From assembly GCA_041581055.1 (NCBI GenBank), contig JBFGCT010000182.1, positions 1 through 8,309 on the forward strand: a DNA stretch of 8,309 nucleotides, read 5' to 3'. Position numbers and translations under genes: made by a program. Shown piece after piece: positions 1 to 6,162 of the stretch. The notes beneath the pieces were generated by a model that was given only the letters and a program-made list of their open reading frames with translations, searched no databases and was not told where the DNA came from. The stretch is from JBFGCT01 sp041581055. Lineage in GTDB: Bacteria; Actinomycetota; Acidimicrobiia; Acidimicrobiales; Ilumatobacteraceae. Within the stretch, counting starts at the first letter, position 1. Each line of letters starts with the position of its first letter.

Positions 1-517
1 TCTTGCCCACGCCGGCGCCGCCGAAGAGACCCACCTTGCCGCCCTTCGGGTAGGGCGCGATCAGGTCGATCACCTTGATGCCGGTCTCGAACATGCGCGC
101 CGACGGCTCGAGCGCGTCGAACGTCGGCGCCGGGCGGTGGATCTCCCACCGCTCCATCTCGTCGAGGCCCTCGGGAATCGTGTCGAGCGGCTGGCCCCAG
201 ACGTTCCACACGTTGCCGAGCACCTTCTCCCCGACCGGCACGGTGATGCCACGGCCGAGGTTGCGGACCGGCGCGCCGCGCACGAGGCCGTCGGTGGGCT
301 TCATGCAGATGGCGCGGATTCGGCCCCCGCCGAGCTGCTGGGCGACCTCGGCGAGCACCGTGAACGAGTCGTCGCCGAGGTTCACGTCGAATTCGACGGC
401 GCCGTTGATCTCGGGCAGCGCGCCGGGCGGGAACTCGACGTCGATGACGGGCCCGGCGATGCCGACGACCCGGCCGTCCTTGAGGTCCTGCTGGGTCGAG
501 GGTTCTGTCATGGTCAT
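1..517 (-). CDS. atpD: ATP synthase F1 subunit beta, N-terminal part (cut by window edge)
   Basis: Encodes the catalytic beta subunit of the F1 head, which makes ATP from ADP and phosphate as gamma rotates. The window holds 172 complete codons from the start, and the reading frame is still open at base 1. Residues 15-90 match the N-terminal beta-barrel (GRVVGIAGPVIDVEFP), followed by the VLGNVWNVWGQPLD segment at about 99-112 and FETGIKVIDLIAPYPKGGKVGLF at about 143-165. The last residues are the Walker A loop GGAGVGK (166-172). The catalytic glutamate and the C-terminal half lie outside. ATG at 517 is chosen because AGGAGA (527-532) sits 9 nt upstream; a second ATG two codons later (511) is less well placed. 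The start lies 34 nt after the atpG stop, in the same transcription unit. Identification is secure; the gene is incomplete only because of the window edge. Confidence 0.97.
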   Translation of the reverse strand, partial: MTMTEPSTQQDLKDGRVVGIAGPVIDVEFPPGALPEINGAVEFDVNLGDDSFTVLAEVAQQLGGGRIRAICMKPTDGLVRGAPVRNLGRGITVPVGEKVLGNVWNVWGQPLDTIPEGLDEMERWEIHRPAPTFDALEPSARMFETGIKVIDLIAPYPKGGKVGLFGGAGVGK

Positions 518-526
518 GACTGTGGT

Positions 527-532
527 TCTCCT
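527..532 (-). promoter_or_regulatory. Ribosome binding site of atpD
   Basis: AGGAGA on the minus strand, 9 nt before the ATG at 517. It favours this ATG over the in-frame ATG at 511. Confidence 0.75.
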
Positions 533-551
533 GGTTGCGAAAAGGGTGCGC

Positions 552-1508
552 TCATGACGCGGTCGGCTGCCAGACGCCGAAGATCGAATCGATGTCGACG
601 ACAGCACCGCTGAACTCGGAATCGCCCTCGAGGGCCTCGGCGCCGCCGACGATCTCCATGATCTCGGCGGTGATCGAGTCCTGGCGGGCGCGGTTCATGA
701 CGATGCTGAGGTTCTTGATCAGCTCCTCGGCGTTGTCGGTGGCCGACTTCATCGCCCGCTGGCGGAATGCGTGCTCGGACGCCGCGGCGTTGAGCAGGGC
801 GGCGTAGACGCGCGCCTCGATGTAGCGCGGCAGCAGCGTCTCGAGGATCGTCGAGGGGTCGGGCTCGAACTCGTAGTCGCCGCCCGACCCGGACTTGCCG
901 TCGCCACCAGCCACCGTGTCGGCCGACAGCGGGACGAGCGGGCGGAGGACGACCTCTTGCGAGCCGGGCGTGATGAAGCGGGTGTAGACCAACTCGACCT
1001 TGTCGACGGCGCCGCTCGAGTAGAGCTCGACGACGTGCTCACCGATGCGGCGGGCGTCGTCGTAGCTCGGCCGGTCGCTGAAGCCGGCGAAGACCTCGCC
1101 CAGCTCGTAGCCGCGGAACTTGAAGTAGCCCTCGGCCTTGCGCCCGACCGGGATCAGCGAGTAGCCCTTCCCGGCGAGCACGTCGGCCTTGATCTCGCCC
1201 TCGGCGGCGCGCTGGACCCCGGAGTTGTAGCCGCCGCACAGCCCGCGGTCGGCGGTGATGACCACGTAACACGTCGTGCGGATCTCGTCACGCCCCGCCA
1301 GCAGGGGCGAGTCGGAGGCGGCGCCGGCGGCGGCGAGGTCCTTGACGACCTCGGTGATCAGCTCGGAGTAGGGCACCGCCGCCGCGACCCGCTGCTGCGC
1401 CTTCACGATGCGCGAGCCGGCGATCAGCTCCATCGCCCGCGTGATCTTCTTCGTCGCCTGCATCGACCGGATGCGGCCCTTCAGAATCCGTTCCTGCCCC
1501 CCGGCCAT
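552..1508 (-). CDS. atpG: ATP synthase F1 subunit gamma (rotor shaft), with C-terminal extension
   Basis: Gamma is the central stalk that turns inside the alpha3beta3 head and couples the c-ring to catalysis. The protein has 318 residues. The N-terminal helix carries the family pattern GRIRSMQATKKITRAMELIA (11-30). The Rossmann-like part begins near TADRGLCGGYN (85-95). The C-terminal helix contains the gamma signature ITAEIMEIVGGAEA (279-292). Two features are unusual. About 26 residues follow the signature, including a tryptophan (W313), whereas E. coli gamma (287 aa) ends almost directly after it. A Gly/Ser-rich acidic insert lies at about 199-212. Mycobacterial gammas also carry an extra loop in the globular domain, so the insert may be an actinobacterial trait. 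The ATG at 1508 overlaps by one base (TAATG) the stop of a small open frame that fills the gap after atpA. A modest AGGA (1519-1522) lies 10 nt upstream. Confidence 0.96.
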   Translation of the reverse strand: MAGGQERILKGRIRSMQATKKITRAMELIAGSRIVKAQQRVAAAVPYSELITEVVKDLAAAGAASDSPLLAGRDEIRTTCYVVITADRGLCGGYNSGVQRAAEGEIKADVLAGKGYSLIPVGRKAEGYFKFRGYELGEVFAGFSDRPSYDDARRIGEHVVELYSSGAVDKVELVYTRFITPGSQEVVLRPLVPLSADTVAGGDGKSGSGGDYEFEPDPSTILETLLPRYIEARVYAALLNAAASEHAFRQRAMKSATDNAEELIKNLSIVMNRARQDSITAEIMEIVGGAEALEGDSEFSGAVVDIDSIFGVWQPTAS

Positions 1509-1675
1509 TACGAGACCATCCTGGTGGTCACGGCCTCAGAGCGAGTCGCCGCGCGACGAGTCTGATCGGCCGTGACGGCCGCCTCGTCGCTGGCGCTTCC
1601 CTCGGCGCCCATCGCTCGGGTCTCGTACATGGTCTCGTTGGTTCCTTCGGTCTCTCCGATGTCGGCGAACGTCAC
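1508..1675 (-). CDS. Possible small protein gene between atpA and atpG (55 codons)
   Basis: I do not recognise this product. The frame is open across the whole atpA-atpG gap. A GTG at 1675 overlaps the atpA stop as GTGA, and the TAA at 1508-1510 overlaps the atpG start as TAATG. This is the same coupled geometry used elsewhere in the operon. An internal ATG at 1630 would give 40 residues and has AAGGA (1643-1647) about 12 nt upstream; the GTG has no clear Shine-Dalgarno. My count gives about 82% G or C at third codon positions against about 60% at first and second, a coding-like pattern but weaker than the neighbours. The product would be soluble and probably disordered: acidic and Thr/Glu-rich at the start (VTFADIGETEGTNETMYETR), Ala-rich in the middle, and Arg-rich near the end. 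No membrane segment or known motif is visible. It could equally be a non-coding spacer, since stops are rare in GC-rich DNA. Confidence 0.4.
   Translation of the reverse strand: MTFADIGETEGTNETMYETRAMGAEGSASDEAAVTADQTRRAATRSEAVTTRMVS
1509..1638 (-). repeat. Inverted repeats able to pair with the atpG start region
   Basis: In transcript sense, ACGAGACCAT (1638-1629) is a perfect 10-base reverse complement of ATGGTCTCGT (1519-1510). A second copy, TACGAGACC (1627-1619), is a perfect 9-base reverse complement of GGTCTCGTA (1517-1509). The second pairing extends by CCAT against ATGG of the atpG start with one bulged G. The two left arms are direct repeats 12 nt apart and compete for the same right arm. 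The right arm lies between the atpG ribosome binding site and its ATG. The repeats are seen directly; any regulatory role is inferred. Confidence 0.45.
1519..1522 (-). promoter_or_regulatory. Weak ribosome binding site of atpG, inside potential hairpins
   Basis: AGGA on the minus strand, 10 nt before the atpG ATG. It lies in the 6-nt loop of a small hairpin (GACCA 1525-1529 pairing with TGGTC 1514-1518) and next to an arm of longer-range inverted repeats. It is weaker than the AAGGAG/AGGAGA sites of the other atp genes, which suggests coupled translation from upstream. Confidence 0.5.
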
Positions 1676-3264
1676 TCGGTAGCGAGCGTCTTGGCGGACT
1701 GGGCTTCGGCCATCTCGTCGGCGTCGGTGGCGGTGGGGTCGACGGGGCTGCCGTCCGCGCCGACCACCACGAACTGATCCTTGAAGCTCTGGACGACGTT
1801 GTCGAGCTCGTCAGGGACGGCGCCGGACTTCAGCTCGTCGAGCAGCGAGGCCTGGGTGGTGCGCACGTGCTCGAGCAGCTCGTGCTCGAAGCGGACGACG
1901 TCCGGCACCGGGACGTCGTCGAGGTAGCCCTTGGTGCCGGCGAAGATCGACACGACCTGTTCCTCGACCGGCATCGGCGAGTTGAGCGGCTGCTTGAGCA
2001 ACTCGACGAGGCGGTAGCCGCGCTCGAGCTGGGCCTTGGACACCGAGTCGAGCTCGGAGCCGAACGTGGCGAAGGCCTCGAGCTCGCGGAACTGGGCGAG
2101 GTCGAGCTTCAGCGTGCCGGCCACCGACTTCATCGACTTGATCTGGGCGGCGCCGCCCACGCGGGACACCGAGATGCCGACGTCGACGGCCGGGCGGACG
2201 CCGGACTTGAACAGGTTGTCCTGGAGGAAGACCTGCCCGTCGGTGATCGAGATCACGTTGGTCGGGATGAAGGCGGACACGTCGCCGGCCTTGGTCTCGA
2301 TGATCGGCAGCGCGGTCAGCGAACCGGCCCCGTTCTCGTCGGACAGCTTGGCGGCCCGCTCGAGCAGGCGGCTGTGCAGGTAGAACACGTCGCCCGGGTA
2401 CGCCTCGCGGCCCGGCGGACGGCGCAGCAGCAGCGAGATCTGGCGGTACGCCTCGGCCTGCTTGGAGAGGTCGTCGTAGACGATGAGGGCGTGCTCGCCG
2501 CTGTCCATCCAGTGCTGGCCGATCGCGCAGCCGGCGTACGGGGCGAGGTACTTGAACGGCGCCGGGTCGGCCGCCGGGGCGGTGACGACGACGGTGTAGT
2601 CCATCGCGCCGGCCGCCCGCAGCGTCGCCACGGTCTGGGCGACGGTCGAGCCCTTCTGCCCGATCGCCACGTAGATGCACTTCACGTTCTGGCCGCGCTG
2701 GTTGAGGATCGTGTCGATGGCGACCGTGGTCTTGCCGGTCTTGCGGTCGCCGATGATCAGCTCGCGCTGGCCACGGCCGATCGGGGTCATCGCGTCGATC
2801 GACTTGATGCCGGTCTGCAGCGGCTCGTGCACCGGCTTGCGGCCGAGGATGCCCGGGGCCTGGATCTCCATGCGGCGCTGCTGGGTGCCGGTGAGCTCGC
2901 CCTGGCCGTCGACCGGGTGGCCGAGCGCGTTGACGACCCGTCCGAGCATGCCGTCGCCGACCGGCATCGACAGGATGCTGCCGGTCGCCTTGACGGTCTG
3001 GCCCTCCTCGATGTGGTCGACGTCGCCCAGGACGACCGCGCCGATCGACGTCTCGTCGAGGTTCAGCGCCAGTCCGACCGAGCCGTCCTCGAACTCGAGC
3101 AGCTCGTTCACCGCCGCGTCGGGCAGGCCCGACACGCGGGCGATGCCGTCGCCGACCTCGGCGACTCGGCCGACGGTCCGGGGCGACACCGACGGCTCGA
3201 AGCCGTCGAGGTTCTTCTTCAGCGCCGAGGCGATGTCGGCGGCGGAGATGGTCAGCTCAGCCAT
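1672..3264 (-). CDS. atpA: ATP synthase F1 subunit alpha
   Basis: Alpha alternates with beta in the F1 head, binds non-catalytic ATP and supplies an arginine to the catalytic site. The protein has 530 residues. In order: N-terminal segment that contacts delta (1-25), beta-barrel (about 26-95), Walker A GDRKTGKT (172-179), Walker B strand ALIVYDD (259-265), the ISITDGQVFL segment (338-347), and the family signature PAVDVGISVS (358-367) followed by R368, the expected arginine finger. The P-loop has Lys where E. coli has Gln (GDRQTGKT); I recall the same in mycobacteria. After the usual end near FKDQF (494-498) there are about 32 extra residues, rich in Asp, Glu, Ala and Thr. ATG at 3264 has AAGGAGA (3271-3277) 6 nt upstream. 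The gene begins 42 nt after atpH, and its TGA overlaps a GTG opening the small frame that runs to atpG. Confidence 0.98.
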   Translation of the reverse strand: MAELTISAADIASALKKNLDGFEPSVSPRTVGRVAEVGDGIARVSGLPDAAVNELLEFEDGSVGLALNLDETSIGAVVLGDVDHIEEGQTVKATGSILSMPVGDGMLGRVVNALGHPVDGQGELTGTQQRRMEIQAPGILGRKPVHEPLQTGIKSIDAMTPIGRGQRELIIGDRKTGKTTVAIDTILNQRGQNVKCIYVAIGQKGSTVAQTVATLRAAGAMDYTVVVTAPAADPAPFKYLAPYAGCAIGQHWMDSGEHALIVYDDLSKQAEAYRQISLLLRRPPGREAYPGDVFYLHSRLLERAAKLSDENGAGSLTALPIIETKAGDVSAFIPTNVISITDGQVFLQDNLFKSGVRPAVDVGISVSRVGGAAQIKSMKSVAGTLKLDLAQFRELEAFATFGSELDSVSKAQLERGYRLVELLKQPLNSPMPVEEQVVSIFAGTKGYLDDVPVPDVVRFEHELLEHVRTTQASLLDELKSGAVPDELDNVVQSFKDQFVVVGADGSPVDPTATDADEMAEAQSAKTLATE

Positions 3265-3270
3265 GGGTGG

Positions 3271-3277
3271 TCTCCTT
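3271..3277 (-). promoter_or_regulatory. Strong ribosome binding site of atpA
   Basis: AAGGAGA on the minus strand, 6 nt before the ATG at 3264. It is among the strongest sites in the window. Confidence 0.8.
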
Positions 3278-3306
3278 CATGCCGGCGCGGGCGATCTTGG
3301 TGATCG

Positions 3307-3834
3307 TCACAAACGGCTCTTCAGCTGGTCGATTCGGGTACGAACGGTGTCGTCGATGACGGTGTCACCGATGGTGGCCACGACCCCGCCGATCACCGAC
3401 GGGTCGACAATCGCCTTCAGGTTGAGGCTCCTGCCGGTGGCGTTCTCGAGCGCCGCCTTGAGGCGCGCCCGCTGGTCGTCGGTCAGCTCGACCGCGGTGC
3501 GGACCTCGGCGACGGCGAGTTGCTTGGCACTCGACGCCCGCTCGACGAGGCTGTCGACGATCGCCGGCAGATCGCGGCCACGCCCGGCGCCGGCGACCAT
3601 CGAGATCAGTTGCGTTGTCGTCGTGGTCGCCTTGCCGCCGAGCAGGTCCTCGATGATCGCCCGGCGCTTCTCGGCGGGCAGGTCGTCGTCGGAGAGCGCG
3701 CGGCGCAGCTCGTCGCTCGACTCGTACGAGCGGGCGAACCGGAACAGCTCGTCCTCGACCTCGTCGAGGGTTCCCTCGGCGCGGGCGATCTCGAACAGGG
3801 CCCTGGCGTACCCGTCGATTCGGGATGTGCTCAT
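3307..3834 (-). CDS. atpH: ATP synthase F1 subunit delta (OSCP-type stalk protein)
   Basis: Delta sits on top of F1 and ties the alpha subunits to the b/b' peripheral stalk. The protein has 175 residues, close to E. coli delta (177). It starts MSTSRIDGYARALFEIARAEG, matching the family's N-terminal 'YARALfe.A' helix, and has the helical N-terminal domain to about residue 105. The C-terminal domain contains AEVRTAVELTDDQRARLKAAL (109-129), the VDPSVIGGVVATIGD segment (143-157), which is the family's conserved 'dpsliGG..v..gd' motif, and ends RIDQLKSRL. The frame stays open upstream as far as 4251, but that extension lies out of frame over atpF. The true start is the ATG at 3834, which overlaps the atpF stop as ATGA; no strong Shine-Dalgarno is visible, so translation is probably coupled. 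Unlike mycobacteria, delta is not fused to a b subunit here. Confidence 0.95.
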   Translation of the reverse strand: MSTSRIDGYARALFEIARAEGTLDEVEDELFRFARSYESSDELRRALSDDDLPAEKRRAIIEDLLGGKATTTTTQLISMVAGAGRGRDLPAIVDSLVERASSAKQLAVAEVRTAVELTDDQRARLKAALENATGRSLNLKAIVDPSVIGGVVATIGDTVIDDTVRTRIDQLKSRL

Positions 3835-4403
3835 GAGGACGCACCCACTCTCTGGATGAACGCTTCGACGAGGTCGTCGCCGGTCGCCTGGTCGAGGCTG
3901 TCGGCGACGACACGGTCGGTCGCGTGCTGGACGATGCGGGCGATCTCGGCGCGCATCTCGTCGCTCACCCGGGTGGTGCTCGACGCCAGCTCGGCCGCCG
4001 AGCGTGCTTCGAGCTCTGCGACCTCGCTCTCGAGCCGCTCGCGGCCGTCGCGGAGCAGGGCCTCGGCCTGGGCGTCGGCCTCGGCGAACAGCCGCCCGCG
4101 CTCGGCGTCGATGTCGCCCTTCGCGTCGCGGATCTTCGCCGCGTCGGCGTTTGCCGCGGCGACCGCCGCGTCGGCCGCGGCGATCTCGGCTTCGATGCGC
4201 GCGGTGCGGGCGATGAACGCCTTCTTGATCGGCGGCCCGGCGAACTTCCACAGCAGGCCGAAGATCAGGAGCGAGGAGATCGTGCCGTAGATCAGCTCGG
4301 CCTGCTCGGGGAGCAACCAGTGGTGGGTGACGACCTGGCCGCTGTCATCGCGATGGGGCTCGCCCTCCGCGGCGACCAGGACGCCGAGCAGCAGCGCGTT
4401 CAT
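3831..4403 (-). CDS. atpF: ATP synthase Fo subunit b
   Basis: One of two b-type stator subunits; it anchors in the membrane and runs as a long coiled coil up to delta, holding the alpha3beta3 head still. The protein has 190 residues. A short hydrophobic stretch (MNALLLGVLVAA, 1-12) is followed by a charged stretch and one membrane helix at about 37-55 (ELIYGTISSLLIFGLLWKF). The PPIKKAF hinge (57-63) is typical of b. From there to about 170 the sequence is Ala/Glu/Arg-rich helix suited to a coiled coil. The N-terminal hydrophobic stretch might be a signal-like segment; this is uncertain. The ATG at 4403 overlaps the b' stop as ATGA and has AAGGAG (4411-4416) 7 nt upstream. Its stop overlaps the atpH start as ATGA. 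I call it b rather than b' by its position next to delta and by sequence style. Confidence 0.9.
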   Translation of the reverse strand: MNALLLGVLVAAEGEPHRDDSGQVVTHHWLLPEQAELIYGTISSLLIFGLLWKFAGPPIKKAFIARTARIEAEIAAADAAVAAANADAAKIRDAKGDIDAERGRLFAEADAQAEALLRDGRERLESEVAELEARSAAELASSTTRVSDEMRAEIARIVQHATDRVVADSLDQATGDDLVEAFIQRVGASS

Positions 4404-4999
4404 CGTGACGCTCCTTCGGTCATCGAGGCCGACACCGCGGCCCGCACGGTGTCGGGGTCGGGTCGCTTGCCGATCGCCAGCTCGACCGTCCTGGCGACGA
4501 CGTCGGAGGCGGCGGCCTCGACATCGCCCTGCGCGGCGTCCCGCGCGGCGTCGGCCGCGGCCATCGCCGTCTGGCGTCGTTCGTTGATCGCCGCGTTGGC
4601 GGCGGCCAGGCGCTCGGCGCGCTCGGCCTCGAGCGTGCGGCGGGCGGCGTCGACCTTGCCGTGGGCCTCGGCCCGCACCGACGCGAGCTGCGCCTCGTAC
4701 TCGGCGACCTCGGCGCGCGCCGCCGCCCGGGTGGTGTCGGAGTCCTCGTGCTCGGTCCGGATGCGCGTGTAACGGGCCTCCATCCCCTTCTTGACTCGGG
4801 GGTAGAGGACCAGACGCATCAACACCGCGAAGACGATGAATGCGCCGGAGCCCCAGGCCAGCTCCTTGAGCTCGGGGGCAATCGGGCTCGGGCCGTCTTT
4901 CGGCTCGACGTCGGAGTGGGCTTCGTCGTCGCCTTCTTCGACGGCGGGGAAACTCACCTCGACCGAATTGCCCGTTCGCGTTGCGACGGCGATCAGCAC
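4400..4999 (-). CDS. atpF': ATP synthase Fo subunit b' (second b-type subunit)
   Basis: A second b-type protein of 199 residues, expected to pair with the other b to form the peripheral stalk. One membrane helix lies at about 48-66 (LAWGSGAFIVFAVLMRLVL), followed by YPRVKKGMEARYTRIRTE and a long Ala/Glu/Arg-rich coiled coil to about 170. Segments such as YEAQLASVRAEA (101-112) resemble b' proteins of cyanobacteria and alphaproteobacteria, and the gene order c-b'-b-delta is the one found in cyanobacteria. The N-terminus is unusual: about 45 residues precede the membrane helix, including an acidic run EEGDDEAHSDVEPKDG (21-36). The GTG at 4999 is chosen because AAAGGAG (5005-5011) lies 5 nt upstream. 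The gene starts 66 nt after atpE and overlaps atpF by 4 nt. The b versus b' labels are my inference; both are clearly b-family. Confidence 0.87.
   Translation of the reverse strand: MLIAVATRTGNSVEVSFPAVEEGDDEAHSDVEPKDGPSPIAPELKELAWGSGAFIVFAVLMRLVLYPRVKKGMEARYTRIRTEHEDSDTTRAAARAEVAEYEAQLASVRAEAHGKVDAARRTLEAERAERLAAANAAINERRQTAMAAADAARDAAQGDVEAAASDVVARTVELAIGKRPDPDTVRAAVSASMTEGASR
4411..4416 (-). promoter_or_regulatory. Ribosome binding site of atpF (b)
   Basis: AAGGAG on the minus strand, 7 nt before the ATG at 4403 and embedded in the last codons of the b' gene. Confidence 0.75.
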
Positions 5000-5004
5000 G
5001 TCAG

Positions 5005-5011
5005 CTCCTTT
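5005..5011 (-). promoter_or_regulatory. Ribosome binding site that fixes the GTG start of b'
   Basis: AAAGGAG on the minus strand, 5 nt before GTG 4999. It supports the long acidic N-terminus of b' as real. Confidence 0.75.
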
Positions 5012-5065
5012 GCGGGATGTCGATGGTTGGACACGTGGATGGTCGGCGAGATCGTCAGCGGGCGA

Positions 5066-5332
5066 TCAGAGACCGAGGAGGATGAACACCACGAAGCCGA
5101 TGAGCGCCAGCGCCTCGGTGAAGGCGATGCCCAGGAACATCGTCGTGCGCACCATGCCGGCCGCCTCGGGCTGGCGGGCCATCGCCTCGATCGCCTTGCC
5201 GGCGACGTAGCCGATGCCGATGCCCGGCCCGATGGCCGCCAGGCCGTATGCGAACCCGGCGCCGATCGCCGCGTTGGCGGCCTTCTCGTCGTCTGCGCTG
5301 AGCTGAGCGACGAGGGCGATTGTTGCTTCCAT
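5066..5332 (-). CDS. atpE: ATP synthase Fo subunit c (rotor ring proteolipid)
   Basis: Subunit c forms the membrane ring whose carboxylates carry protons past subunit a. The protein has 88 residues and two membrane hairpin helices. Helix 1 (about 20-46) has the glycine motif GPGIGIG (35-41). The polar loop is ARQPE (52-56), and helix 2 (about 60-87) carries the ion-binding glutamate E73 in IAFTEALALIG. Residues after E73 are Ala-Leu rather than the Ser-Thr found in sodium-type rings, so a proton-type ring is inferred. The extra N-terminal stretch (1-18) is polar and acidic. ATG at 5332 has AGGAGA (5342-5347) 9 nt upstream, a strong site suited to a subunit made in many copies. The gene starts 43 nt after atpB. 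Confidence 0.98.
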   Translation of the reverse strand: MEATIALVAQLSADDEKAANAAIGAGFAYGLAAIGPGIGIGYVAGKAIEAMARQPEAAGMVRTTMFLGIAFTEALALIGFVVFILLGL

Positions 5333-5341
5333 TGGTTTGTT

Positions 5342-5347
5342 TCTCCT
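5342..5347 (-). promoter_or_regulatory. Ribosome binding site of atpE
   Basis: AGGAGA on the minus strand, 9 nt before the ATG at 5332, in the short gap after atpB. Confidence 0.75.
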
Positions 5348-5375
5348 GTGGTTGACGAGAGGGAGGATGGTTGGG

Positions 5376-6146
5376 TCAGTGGGCTTCGGCGTGCTCGTCG
5401 TGGGTGGCCATCGACGAGCCGATGAACACGCAGGCGAGGATCGTGAAGATGTACGCCTGGAGGAACCCGACGAGCACCTCGAACGCCGTGATGAACATCA
5501 GCATGAAGAACGGCAGGATGCTCAGGCCGATGCCGAACACGTTGCCGCTGCCGACCAGCTCCTCGGTGAGGATGGCGAAGGTGACGAGCAGCATGTGGCC
5601 GGCGAGCATGTTGGCGAAGAGTCGGATCGCCAGGGCGAAGGGCCGGAGCAGGATGTTCGAGACGAACTCGATGAGGCCGACCAGCGGCTTCATGAACACC
5701 GGCACGCCGGGCGGCCAGAGCATGTGGGTCAGGTACCCGAGCTTCTGCTCCTTGATGCCGACGGCGTTGTAGATCACCCACACGACGACGGCGAGGAACA
5801 GCGGGATCGCCATGCGCGCCGTCGCCGGCATGTAGATGACCGGGATGATGCCGGGGAGGTTGCAGAGATAGATGAAGATGAAGAACGACAGCATGTGCGG
5901 CGTCCACTTCAGGCCGTCCTTGCCCATCGTCTCCATGATGATGCCCTCGATGAACTCGACGACGATCTCGACGAAGTTGCGCACGCCGCGGGGCGCGGTC
6001 AGCGGATCGGCGCGGCCGGCGATGATGAACAGCACCGAGCCGATGATCGTCGCCGCGCAGGCGATGAGCGCGATCTTGTTGAAGGTCGGGAAGAGGTCGA
6101 CCCACCGGATGACCTCGTTGATTTCGGGGAACTCAAGTCCGAGCAC
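5376..6146 (-). CDS. atpB: ATP synthase Fo subunit a (proton channel)
   Basis: Subunit a provides the two proton half-channels beside the c-ring. The protein has 256 residues and several membrane helices. The first is at about 25-44; others lie near 85-106, 112-130, 155-195 and 203-245. The key helix reads ALAIRLFANMLAGH, with R175 as the essential arginine (E. coli R210) and N179 nearby. The last helix reads AFEVLVGFLQAYIF, with Q230 at the place of E. coli Q252. H184 and E223 occupy the positions of E. coli E219 and H245, that is, the swapped His/Glu pair seen in mitochondria and many bacteria. The GTG at 6146 is chosen because AAGAAGGA (6155-6162) lies 8 nt upstream. The gene starts 90 nt after the atpI-like gene. 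Confidence 0.97.
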   Translation of the reverse strand: MLGLEFPEINEVIRWVDLFPTFNKIALIACAATIIGSVLFIIAGRADPLTAPRGVRNFVEIVVEFIEGIIMETMGKDGLKWTPHMLSFFIFIYLCNLPGIIPVIYMPATARMAIPLFLAVVVWVIYNAVGIKEQKLGYLTHMLWPPGVPVFMKPLVGLIEFVSNILLRPFALAIRLFANMLAGHMLLVTFAILTEELVGSGNVFGIGLSILPFFMLMFITAFEVLVGFLQAYIFTILACVFIGSSMATHDEHAEAH

Positions 6147-6154
6147 GGAACCTG

Positions 6155-6162
6155 TCCTTCTT
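6155..6162 (-). promoter_or_regulatory. Ribosome binding site that fixes the GTG start of atpB
   Basis: AAGAAGGA on the minus strand, 8 nt before GTG 6146. Confidence 0.7.

Noticed and set aside
1562..1580. Small hairpin (CGGCC-N5-GGCCG) in the atpA-atpG gap
   Set aside because: No U-run follows and the stem has only 5 bp; a terminator inside the F1 genes is implausible.
1867..3303. 478-codon open frame on the plus strand opposite atpA
   Set aside because: It is a shadow of the GC-rich third positions of atpA; the product is rich in Asp, Arg, Leu and His with no recognisable domain.
3835..4251. Upstream extension of the delta frame over the b gene
   Set aside because: It runs out of frame over a clear b subunit and has Arg-rich, low-complexity sequence. 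The ATGA overlap at 3834 gives the proper start.
4993..6105. 370-codon minus-strand frame across atpB, atpE and the following gap
   Set aside because: It overlaps two certain genes in another frame and its product is dominated by Arg, Pro and His.
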